This document shows, in pieces, positions 16,420 to 23,087 of a stretch of DNA of 57,991 nucleotides. Origin of the DNA: Planctomycetota bacterium. GTDB taxonomy: Bacteria > Planctomycetota > Phycisphaerae > Phycisphaerales > SM1A02. Where the stretch lies: the NCBI GenBank assembly GCA_022566535.1, contig JADFIR010000017.1, positions 1-57,991 on the forward strand. Reading direction: 5' to 3'. How positions within the stretch are numbered: the first letter of the stretch is position 1; each line of letters starts with the position of its first letter. The position numbers were made by a program, and so were the translations under genes. The notes beneath the pieces were generated by a model. The model ran no database searches. It was not told where the DNA came from and saw only the letters and a list, made by a program, of their open reading frames with translations.

Positions 16420-18279
16420 ATGCCTATTCACCGTTTGCCGCCGCTGGTCGTGAATCAGATTGCCGCCGGTGAGGTGGTCGAGCGGCCGGCCAGCGTGGTC
16501 AAGGAGCTGATCGAAAACGCGATCGACGCCGCCGCCACCTGCATCGACGTTGCGGTTGACAACGGCGGTCGCGATCTGATCCAAGTCACCGACAACGGTG
16601 CGGGGATTCCGTTGGATGAGCTGGCTCTGGCCATCGCCCCGCACGCGACCAGCAAGATCGACACCACCGACGATCTCAAATCCATCGCGACCCTGGGATT
16701 CCGTGGCGAAGCACTCGCCTCGATTGCCTCGGTGAGCCGGATGTGTCTGGTGTCCCGGCCGAGGGATGCCCAGGAGGCCGGGCGTATCGAAGCCCAGGGC
16801 GATCACATCAGTTCACCGCGTCCAGCGCCCGGCCCGCCGGGATCCTGTGTGGTGGTCCGCAATCTATTCTTCAACACGCCCGCCCGTCGCAGATTCCTTC
16901 GAACGGAGCCCACCGAAGCCGCCCGGATCACTCGGACCGTCCAGTCGCTTGCGCTGGGTCATCCGCAAATCAGTTTTACCCTGCACGTCAATGGGAAACA
17001 AACGATCGAAGCGACGGCTTGTGACACCGCCAATCAGCGCGTGTTCGACATCCTTGGGCCCCACCTGCAAGAGCACCTGCTGGAGATCCTCGCCGTCGAC
17101 CGGGGCGTTTCTATCCGTGGTGTGGTGGGCAAACCGGACATCGCTCGCGGGACTGCTCGCCATCAACAGGTGTTTCTCAACGGCCGGGCGATCTCTGATC
17201 GGTCAATCAATCATGCGATCAAGGAGGCCTACCGCGGACTGATCGATCCGACCCGTTATCCGACGATTGTGCTGTTTCTGGAGATGGATCCGGGTCAGGT
17301 GGATGTCAACGTGCATCCGGCCAAGGCCGAAGTGCGGTTTCGCAACCAGGGCATCGTCCATGGTGCGGTTCTTTCGGCGGTCCGCCAGTGTCTGCGGAAG
17401 GCCGATTTGACGCCGGCGTTCGATCTGCAACTAATCGGTGCATCTTCGACTTCAACGCTTCCGATGACGGCGTTCGGCAGCGGGGCGGCCGGCCAATCGC
17501 CCTCCGCCCGACGAGCATCAACCGCTGAGTTCGTCGAGTATTTTCGCCGACTCGATCCCACCCAGAAGGGCTTTGTCTATAGCGAGGTCAAACAGGCGCT
17601 GGCGGCGGACGCGCCCCAGGTGCTTGCCGCCCAGGATCGTGACTCTGCCTCCGATAGCGCCGCTGCGAGCAGGGAGGTCGAGGTCCTGCCGATGATCCGG
17701 CCGGTCATGGATGTGCTGCAGGTGCATTCAAGCTACATCGTCACTCAGGATGAACAGGGTCTGCTCATTATCGATCAGCACGCCTTGCATGAGCGGGTGA
17801 TGTTCGAAAGGCTCAAGCAAGCCGTCGGCAAGGGCAATCTCGAATCGCAGAGGCTGCTCATGCCGGCGACGATCGAGGTCGATCCGGCGCAGATTGAGCT
17901 GCTTGGGCAACTGCGGCCGCTGCTGGAGCGGATCGGCATTGAAGCGGAAGCGATCGGACCTTCAGCGATCGCCGTGCACGGCTTCTCGTCGTTCCTCTTT
18001 GAGCGGCGTGTTGAGCCCGCCGAATTCATCATCGACCTGCTGGACAAGGCAGCCAACGAGGGTTTGAACAAGGATGCGGAAGCGGCGTTGCACGAGACCT
18101 TGGACATGATGGCCTGCAAAGCCGCGATCAAAGCGGGCGATCGGCTTTCTCAGGAGGAGCTGGCTGATTTGCTGCGGTGTCGCGAGACCGTCGAGCGGGC
18201 AAGCTCCTGCCCACATGGACGACCCACTACCCTGCGACTGACCATCGCGGACCTGGACAAACAGTTCGGCCGACGGTGA
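16420..18279 (+). CDS. mutL: DNA mismatch repair protein MutL
   Basis: MutL is a GHKL ATPase that couples MutS mismatch recognition to strand incision. It has 619 residues from the ATG at 'MPIHRLPPLVVNQIAAGEVV', the canonical MutL start; 13 upstream in-frame codons are excluded because a -10 sits there. The N-terminal ATPase motifs are 'ELIENAIDA' (the catalytic Glu), 'DNGAGI' and 'TLGFRGEALASI'. The C-terminal dimerisation domain begins after a linker (about residues 350-420) with 'DQHALHERVMFE', followed by 'ACKAAIKAGDRLS' and the ending 'CPHGRPTTLRLTI'. 'ACKAAIKA' stands in place of the endonuclease motif's usual form, and the DQHA motif reads 'DQHALHERVMFE'. Nicking activity should not be assumed without checking the DQHA(X)2E(X)4E spacing. 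Confidence 0.96.
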   Translation: MPIHRLPPLVVNQIAAGEVVERPASVVKELIENAIDAAATCIDVAVDNGGRDLIQVTDNGAGIPLDELALAIAPHATSKIDTTDDLKSIATLGFRGEALASIASVSRMCLVSRPRDAQEAGRIEAQGDHISSPRPAPGPPGSCVVVRNLFFNTPARRRFLRTEPTEAARITRTVQSLALGHPQISFTLHVNGKQTIEATACDTANQRVFDILGPHLQEHLLEILAVDRGVSIRGVVGKPDIARGTARHQQVFLNGRAISDRSINHAIKEAYRGLIDPTRYPTIVLFLEMDPGQVDVNVHPAKAEVRFRNQGIVHGAVLSAVRQCLRKADLTPAFDLQLIGASSTSTLPMTAFGSGAAGQSPSARRASTAEFVEYFRRLDPTQKGFVYSEVKQALAADAPQVLAAQDRDSASDSAAASREVEVLPMIRPVMDVLQVHSSYIVTQDEQGLLIIDQHALHERVMFERLKQAVGKGNLESQRLLMPATIEVDPAQIELLGQLRPLLERIGIEAEAIGPSAIAVHGFSSFLFERRVEPAEFIIDLLDKAANEGLNKDAEAALHETLDMMACKAAIKAGDRLSQEELADLLRCRETVERASSCPHGRPTTLRLTIADLDKQFGRR

Positions 18280-18296
18280 GCGGTTGCCTGTTTAGC

Positions 18297-18346
18297 CGCC
18301 GCTCGAAGAGCGGCGCGCAAAGCGTCGCGCGGGTCTTCGACCCGCG
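18297..18346. repeat. Tandem hairpins between convergent mutL and moaD
   Basis: Two adjacent hairpins with 3-nt loops are present: CGCCGCTC-GAA-GAGCGGCG (18297-18315) and CGCGGGTC-TTC-GACCCGCG (18328-18346), preceded by TTTAGCC and followed by GGTTAAAC. They may act as a bidirectional terminator but lack clear U-tracts; the head sequence links them to the ATAGCC repeat family. Confidence 0.6.
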
Positions 18347-18375
18347 GTTAAACTCGGGTCCGCTTACCGGCAACA

Positions 18376-18621
18376 TTACCCGCCGCTGACGGGTGGTATC
18401 AGCGCGATGGTGTCACCATCGCAAAGGCCCCTGCTCGGCGAGCAATACCGCTCGTTGACCGCTACGGCAAGAGTGCTGCGCACAGACGCGATCGCTTCGT
18501 GCTCATTCGCTACTTTCGCTAGCGCATCGGCGACGGTGGCTCCCTCCGGCAGGGAGATCGCCAAACGGTCGGTCCCGATCACGTCGGCCAGTTGCGCGAA
18601 CAACAGTATTTCACAGCGCAT
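18376..18621 (-). CDS. moaD: Molybdopterin synthase small subunit (MoaD)
   Basis: The 81-residue beta-grasp (ubiquitin-like) protein ends in the required Gly-Gly ('IPPVSGG'), which is thiocarboxylated and donates sulfur to precursor Z. It starts 'MRCEILLFAQLADVIG', the normal MoaD N-terminus, and its length is standard. The moeA gene follows the same direction upstream, but moaE is not in the window. An AT-rich ATAATAG lies 7-9 nt before the ATG on the minus strand, suggesting its own leaderless promoter. Confidence 0.9.
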   Translation of the reverse strand: MRCEILLFAQLADVIGTDRLAISLPEGATVADALAKVANEHEAIASVRSTLAVAVNERYCSPSRGLCDGDTIALIPPVSGG

Positions 18622-18656
18622 CGTGGCACTATTATGCGCTTCGTCGCTCGCTGTTG

Positions 18657-18747
18657 GCCAATAGCCTCGTCCGGAAGGGCGAGGTGAGCACGCCTGGTCG
18701 CGCTGCGGTTCCGTACGATCCGCGGGCTGCCGCCCGCGGCTATTGGG
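18657..18747. repeat. Facing pair of ATAGCC-headed palindromes (BIME-like)
   Basis: The element opens CCAATAGCC, with hairpin CTCGTCC-GGAA-GGGCGAG, and closes with hairpin CCGCGGGC-TGCC-GCCCGCGG followed by GGCTATTGG. The outer CCAATAGCC/GGCTATTGG ends are perfect inverted repeats about 90 bp apart. It fills the moaD-moeA gap. Confidence 0.75.
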
Positions 18748-18773
18748 ATTTCTGGGAATGCGTTTGCTTCATT

Positions 18774-19970
18774 TCACGGCCATTTGAGGAAGCGAAGTCG
18801 GGCACCGGCTTGAACCGGCTCAGCCTGCACCGGCAGTTCGAGCAGCCCGTCAGTGGTGGCGGTGTGTGCTAAGTCGCCGGATCCGGCCCAATCGGGCACT
18901 TTGGCCCGGGTATCACCAACGAGGACGGCCGGCCGAAACGCTCGGCGATGGGGGTTCGGCTTTACCTCCTCGGCAAGCTCCACGTCACGCCAGGGCAGTG
19001 TCGCGTCCAACCCCAGCATCACCCGCACGATCGGCCAGCAGAACAAACACATGCACGCCAGGACCGAGACGGGATTGCCTGGCAGGCCGACGACGACTAC
19101 GCCGTGCCGATGACGACCCACCAGGATCGGTCGGCCCGGCTGAATGGCGGCGCTGTGCAAGGAGATGACGACCTCGTGCGCCCGGAACTGTTGGGGAAAG
19201 TAGTCGCGTTCCCCGGCACTGATCCCGCCGACGGTGATGACCAGATCGGATTGCTCCAGGGCTGCCGCAACAGCCTCGGCCGTTGCCTCGGCATTGTCGG
19301 CGACGTGTTGGTGTTTGATTGGATCCGCCCCGATGCGGCGAAGCAGCTCGCAGACCATGGGAGCATTGGTGTTGCGGATCTGATGGTTTGCGACCGGCTC
19401 TCCAGCCAGCCTCACCTCATCGCCGGAGGTCAGCACCGTCGTCGCAGGAGAGCACGCCACCACCAAATGCGTTTGGCCGATGGCGGCGGCGATTCCCAGG
19501 TGCTGGGCTCGCAGCACTGTACCGGCCCTGACCAGCGTGTCGCCCCGCCTGGCGTCCGCCCCGCGCGCGTGAACGGCCTGGCCCCGTTGGATCGACTCGA
19601 TGGCGAATCGAACCGGATCGCCGCGATCGCTTTGCTCATGGGGGATGACCGTATCCACATCGTCTGGCAGCGGTGCGCCGGTGGCGATGGCCACACAATG
19701 CCCGCAGGGCACAGATACATCAGCCGGCTGCCCCGCGTGGATGGTCGCTTGCACCGCAAAGGCCTCGACCCGCCCGACCTCCTCGGCCCGCAACGCATAG
19801 CCGTCCATTTGCGCGCGATCGAAGGGCGGCAAATCGCGATCGGCGATGATCGGCTCGCCGAGCACACGTCCGCTGGCCGCGGATAGCTCGACTTGCGTCG
19901 TTCGCCCCAGCGGTTCGATCCCCCGCAGCGCCCGGCTCAGGGCCTCGGCATAATCCGGCAGCGCGGTCAT
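18774..19970 (-). CDS. moeA: Molybdopterin molybdenumtransferase
   Basis: The 398-residue MoeA inserts molybdate into adenylated molybdopterin. Motifs in order are 'LPPFDRAQMDGYALRA' near residue 55 (the family's 'F-x-x-S-x-M-DGYA' site), 'IATGAPLP', 'LTSGDEV', the MPT-binding 'TVGGISAGERDYF' and 'GLPGNPVSVLAC'. The start 'MTALPDYAEAL' (19970) overlaps the stop of the upstream hydrolase by 4 bp (ATGA), so the two are probably co-translated. The usual 'GG-S-x-GxxD' motif is intact. With moaD nearby this is a partial Moco cluster; no molybdoenzyme is in the window. Confidence 0.93.
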   Translation of the reverse strand: MTALPDYAEALSRALRGIEPLGRTTQVELSAASGRVLGEPIIADRDLPPFDRAQMDGYALRAEEVGRVEAFAVQATIHAGQPADVSVPCGHCVAIATGAPLPDDVDTVIPHEQSDRGDPVRFAIESIQRGQAVHARGADARRGDTLVRAGTVLRAQHLGIAAAIGQTHLVVACSPATTVLTSGDEVRLAGEPVANHQIRNTNAPMVCELLRRIGADPIKHQHVADNAEATAEAVAAALEQSDLVITVGGISAGERDYFPQQFRAHEVVISLHSAAIQPGRPILVGRHRHGVVVVGLPGNPVSVLACMCLFCWPIVRVMLGLDATLPWRDVELAEEVKPNPHRRAFRPAVLVGDTRAKVPDWAGSGDLAHTATTDGLLELPVQAEPVQAGARLRFLKWP

Positions 19971-20722
19971 GGCCGCCCGGCATTGCCCGCCGACTTGCTC
20001 ATCGGCGCGAAGAAGCGCGTGAGCTGATCCAGACAAGCCGATCGAGCCACGGCGCCAGAGAACAGGTGATCAGCCTGCGCGACCAGCAGGTGCTCAACCT
20101 TGTGGCGGGCAAGCTCGACCGCCCGGCGATACGCCAGCGACGCCTCGGGCCCGACGATCCGATCGGCAGCGCCGTGCATGATGAGCGTTGGCCGATCATG
20201 GACGACGAGATCTTCGATCGGCGTGAGCGAGGCGAGGTCGCCCCGAAGCTGCCCGGCCGGCTCGTGGGTGGTCTCGCCCGCCTGTTTCTCGGTGACCTGG
20301 TCAACCGTCATCGGAGCGAGCAGGCACAACCGCGCGATCTGATCGGTGCGCCGGGACAGGCAGGCGGCGATAAGGCCGCCCAGGGAATACCCCAGCACGC
20401 CGATGCGATTGAGGTCCAGCTCGTCGCGAAGCGCCATCCACCGAAAGACAGCCGATGCGGCATCGACGGACCCGACACCGCCGGGCAAGGGCCAGGAGTC
20501 GGTGGCGTTTTTGCCGATCGTCGCCACCGCAAGCCCCGCCTCGACCAGCGCATCAGTGATCTGATCAAACAGCTCGGCGGTCTGGGCTGTCAACGCGCCC
20601 AAGCCGTGACACAGCAGTACCGCCGCCAACGCCTGATCACCGTCTGACGGCTCGGGCCGCTGAAGCGCGGCCCCAACGGAGGCGCCGTTCAGTGCGACGG
20701 CGAATTCCTCGTGCGTGCTCAT
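19967..20722 (-). CDS. Alpha/beta hydrolase (dienelactone-hydrolase-like)
   Basis: The 251-residue alpha/beta-hydrolase has nucleophile elbow 'GVLGYSLGGLIAA' (Ser), acid in 'HGAADRIVGPEA' (Asp) and base in 'VAQADHLFSG' (His). It starts with 'VLLCHGLGALTA', the oxyanion-hole strand. The fold resembles acyl-peptidase or dienelactone-hydrolase-type esterases; the substrate is unknown. It is the first gene of an operon with moeA (4-bp overlap), which does not imply a Moco role. A TATGAT hexamer (20731-20736, minus) sits 8 nt before the ATG with no ribosome site. Confidence 0.85.
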   Translation of the reverse strand: MSTHEEFAVALNGASVGAALQRPEPSDGDQALAAVLLCHGLGALTAQTAELFDQITDALVEAGLAVATIGKNATDSWPLPGGVGSVDAASAVFRWMALRDELDLNRIGVLGYSLGGLIAACLSRRTDQIARLCLLAPMTVDQVTEKQAGETTHEPAGQLRGDLASLTPIEDLVVHDRPTLIMHGAADRIVGPEASLAYRRAVELARHKVEHLLVAQADHLFSGAVARSACLDQLTRFFAPMSKSAGNAGRP

Positions 20723-20828
20723 CGTCGCCCATCATACCTTCAGATTGCCCTGTTCCGGGAGAGCCGGGTCCAAAAAAGGTCACGTCGAAGCATACCCAGC
20801 TGTGAACCGTCCTCTTTCGATCATTCCG

Positions 20829-21590
20829 TCAACGCGGATCATAAGCGCTGTCGTCATCGGACAGAAAGCCGTTCTCGGGATAACCCATGGTGTCTTCGAG
20901 CAGCGATTCAGTGGCCAGGGCGCCCGCGTAGGGCTTCTGAACAGAATCGACGTGCCCGTCAAGGTATGCCACATTCGTAGACCGCTGGTGGCGGAAGGCT
21001 TGGCCGCCGGCGTAGATCACATTGAGCGCGTATCCCTCGCTGTTCATCGGTGCTCGCATGAACTTGTTGGTCCCGCCCGCCCAACCGCCGTCGCCGAACA
21101 TCGTGGTCTGCACGGTGCGTCGATGCTGGCCGAGCGGGACGCCCCACCGCAGGTCTTCCCACCCGGGCGTAGCCGGCGTGCCTTCGGCGCCGATGAAGCT
21201 GGTGTTGTAGTTGTAGCCGGTAAACGGATCGGCGAAGTTTGTCTCTCCCTGGTAGTCGGGGCATTGCTGCACTTGGCCAGGGTCGTTGCTGAACCCCCAC
21301 AGCGGCCCAGGCGAAATCAGCTCACCGGCGAAGGTCGTCACCCAATCCCAGGCCACCTGGATCCCGCCGTCCTCGTAACGAATAGCCGCAGGGTACACGG
21401 CGTACACCATCGTGTAGGTATGGGCCGCCAGCGCCATCTGCCTCAGGTTCGACCGGCATTGCGTGCTGCGACCAGCCGCGGAGACGATCGAGAGCGTCGG
21501 CAGCAGCAATCCCAGCAGCAACGCCAGCGCCGCGAGCACCACCATCAACTCCACCATGGTCAGCGCGCGGTGCGCCGGCGACGCACTCAT
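20829..21590 (-). CDS. Pseudopilin with H-x9-DG-type C-terminus, coupled to a surface-protein gene
   Basis: The 253-residue type II secretion-like pseudopilin has a prepilin cleavage site in 'HRALTMVELMVVLAALALLLG' style: short basic leader, TM helix residues 12-33 and the conserved Glu. The C-terminus carries 'HQRSTNVAYLDGHVDS', the H-x9-DG motif of large planctomycete pseudopilins. The ATG overlaps the stop of the preceding surface-protein gene (TGATG), so translation is coupled and both lie downstream of the cobalamin riboswitch. The structural role (minor pilin, surface scaffold or secretion pseudopilus) is unknown. The GspE-N domain protein at 4987 is the only other assembly-type component seen; no assembly ATPase, platform or peptidase gene is in the window. 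Confidence 0.85.
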   Translation of the reverse strand: MSASPAHRALTMVELMVVLAALALLLGLLLPTLSIVSAAGRSTQCRSNLRQMALAAHTYTMVYAVYPAAIRYEDGGIQVAWDWVTTFAGELISPGPLWGFSNDPGQVQQCPDYQGETNFADPFTGYNYNTSFIGAEGTPATPGWEDLRWGVPLGQHRRTVQTTMFGDGGWAGGTNKFMRAPMNSEGYALNVIYAGGQAFRHQRSTNVAYLDGHVDSVQKPYAGALATESLLEDTMGYPENGFLSDDDSAYDPR

Positions 21591-22528
21591 CACCCCCATG
21601 CTCCCAGCAATGTGAGCAGGTCGAGGATGCCCACCGTCCCGTCGCCGTCCAAATCAGCCGGACAAGGTTCAGGCGGATCAGGACAAGGCCCCCACGCGGC
21701 GAGCAATATCAACAGATCAACAATGCCCACGATGCCGTCCTGATTGAGGTCCGCGGGGTTGACTTCGGGGGCGACGTCACTGAAGGCGTCGATTTCGACG
21801 GCCGGGGTCGTCGCGGGATCGCCGGGATTGGTTATCCGCACATAACTGATTGCCTCCATGCCGACCCAGGCGAGGTCGATCCCCGCTCCGCCCCCGGAGC
21901 CGGCATACAGCTCGACCACCTCGTCATTGTTCAGAAACATGAAGTCATCGAGCGTGAGGCTTCCATCGACCGGGAGGGTGAAATCGGTGGGGGACGAACC
22001 GGGCTTCTCGTCGTAGGGCCCCGCGTCGAGATAACCGATTGTCGGGAACAGGCCATCTCGCTTGACGCCTTCAATCAGGAACCAGGTGATACCATCGACG
22101 CTGACTTCCACGGTGCCGCCATCGTTGCCGAAGACGCCGCCGACGATGCCGTTGGGCGGTGCGTTGTCGATGAAGCCGGCATTGCCGAAGATCAGCAGGT
22201 CGATGCCGAAGGGGTTTGCCGGATCGTCGGTGACGGGGGTGTTGAACTTGACGATGAGATGTCCGCCGGCGCCGATCGAAACGATCTCGTCCACGCCGAA
22301 CGGCGGATTGAATGCGCTGACCACACCAGGGAACACACCTTCGCCGGTGAATCGCTCTGGTGAGTAGAGGGCCGTGGTGGGGTCGGTGTAATTTGGGGCG
22401 GGATTCGACCCTTCGTCATAGCAGATGACCACATCGGCAAAGGGGTCGTCACCGGCCTGTGCCAGCGAGTTGCCGAGAGCGACCGCAGCCGCAGCGGCCA
22501 CGCAAATACCGAGACGTCGATTCATCAT
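21590..22528 (-). CDS. Dockerin-tagged surface protein under a cobalamin riboswitch
   Basis: The 312-residue exported protein starts 'MMNRRLGICVAAAAAVALGN' with a signal peptide ending 'AQAG' and an AGGAG ribosome site 8 nt upstream. The core (residues 25-235) has 'VSIGAGGHLIVKFNTPV', 'IDLLIFGNAGFID' and 'GGTVEVSVDGITWF', an all-beta module. From memory it resembles 'cell surface proteins' found in Bacteroidetes B12-uptake loci, but this is unverified. The C-terminus has two dockerin-like Ca-binding repeats ('ADLNQDGIVGIVDLLILL' and 'ADLDGDGTVGILDLLTLL'). The gene lies ~150 nt downstream of a cobalamin riboswitch and is translationally coupled to a pseudopilin. A role in binding or acquiring corrinoids at the cell surface is inferred. 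Confidence 0.8.
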   Translation of the reverse strand: MMNRRLGICVAAAAAVALGNSLAQAGDDPFADVVICYDEGSNPAPNYTDPTTALYSPERFTGEGVFPGVVSAFNPPFGVDEIVSIGAGGHLIVKFNTPVTDDPANPFGIDLLIFGNAGFIDNAPPNGIVGGVFGNDGGTVEVSVDGITWFLIEGVKRDGLFPTIGYLDAGPYDEKPGSSPTDFTLPVDGSLTLDDFMFLNNDEVVELYAGSGGGAGIDLAWVGMEAISYVRITNPGDPATTPAVEIDAFSDVAPEVNPADLNQDGIVGIVDLLILLAAWGPCPDPPEPCPADLDGDGTVGILDLLTLLGAWG

Positions 22529-22674
22529 GTCAGCTACTCCTTCAGTTCGTAGGGAACCGCGCCCAACGGTTCCCGACACGTGGAGTGTTGCCTTGGCGCG
22601 CACGTTTCAGGACGCCAATGGTGCCGGCGGGAACTGACCGGAACCCAAGGGCACACGCCCTACACGCGAGGGCA

Positions 22675-22890
22675 ACGCCTGTCGTCTGCGGCAGGTCTTC
22701 CGGCTTCGGGTCGCTTGCCTCCGCCTTCCCATCGGCGCCCCTTGCAGGCCCGACAGTGGCTTCGTAGGAGACAAGATGCTGATCGAGGCGATCAGCGGCC
22801 CGTCACGGCGGCGCGTCCGCGGCGGCTTTTCACCGCCTTCCCTTTTCGTCCCCCCAGCCCAAGCCCTGGGGTGGACACCGCAGACGTCCG
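22675..22890 (-). promoter_or_regulatory. Cobalamin (AdoCbl) riboswitch
   Basis: On the minus strand the conserved blocks appear in order: 'GAAAAGGGAAGGCGGTG', the P4-P6 core 'CCGCGGAC...GCCGCCGTGACGGG', 'GAAGCCACTG' (about 22751-22762), 'GATGGGAAGGCGG', and 'GACCCGAAGCCGGAAGACC' followed by TGCC near 22690-22712. This is the standard B12 riboswitch layout. Downstream bases ('TTGCCCTCGCGTGTAGGGC') could form the expression-platform hairpin before the surface-protein ribosome site. Only the minus-strand genes 22528-20829 are positioned to be controlled by it. Confidence 0.93.
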
Positions 22891-22892
22891 GG

Positions 22893-22922
22893 AATGTACA
22901 ACAGGAACCGCCCGCCACGCAA
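22893..22922 (-). promoter_or_regulatory. Promoter of the riboswitch operon
   Basis: On the minus strand, TTGCGT (22917-22922) and TACATT (22893-22898) are separated by 18 bp. The predicted transcription start falls just before the riboswitch aptamer. Confidence 0.5.
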
Positions 22923-22950
22923 ATGCGTATTGCCTGTGTGTAACAATTCG

Positions 22951-22979
22951 TTGACACTGCAGCCGGTCCCGGCTAGGTT
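22951..22979 (+). promoter_or_regulatory. Sigma70-type promoter for the gene at 23088
   Basis: A consensus -35 TTGACA (22951-22956), 17-bp spacer and -10 TAGGTT (22974-22979) lie on the plus strand. They give a leader of about 100 nt before the HEAT-protein gene. Confidence 0.65.
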
Positions 22980-23087
22980 CAACGGGTTGGGGGAGCCTTG
23001 ATTCGCTGGTGTGTAGCACAGGGGGACGGACGGACCGTCGCCCAACCCTCCCACGGCGAGTCCAGGGCAAGGTAGGAGTCGATCCCG

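Noticed and set aside
22675..22890. Riboswitch controlling the plus-strand HEAT protein
   Set aside because: All conserved blocks read on the minus strand; the plus gene has its own consensus promoter.
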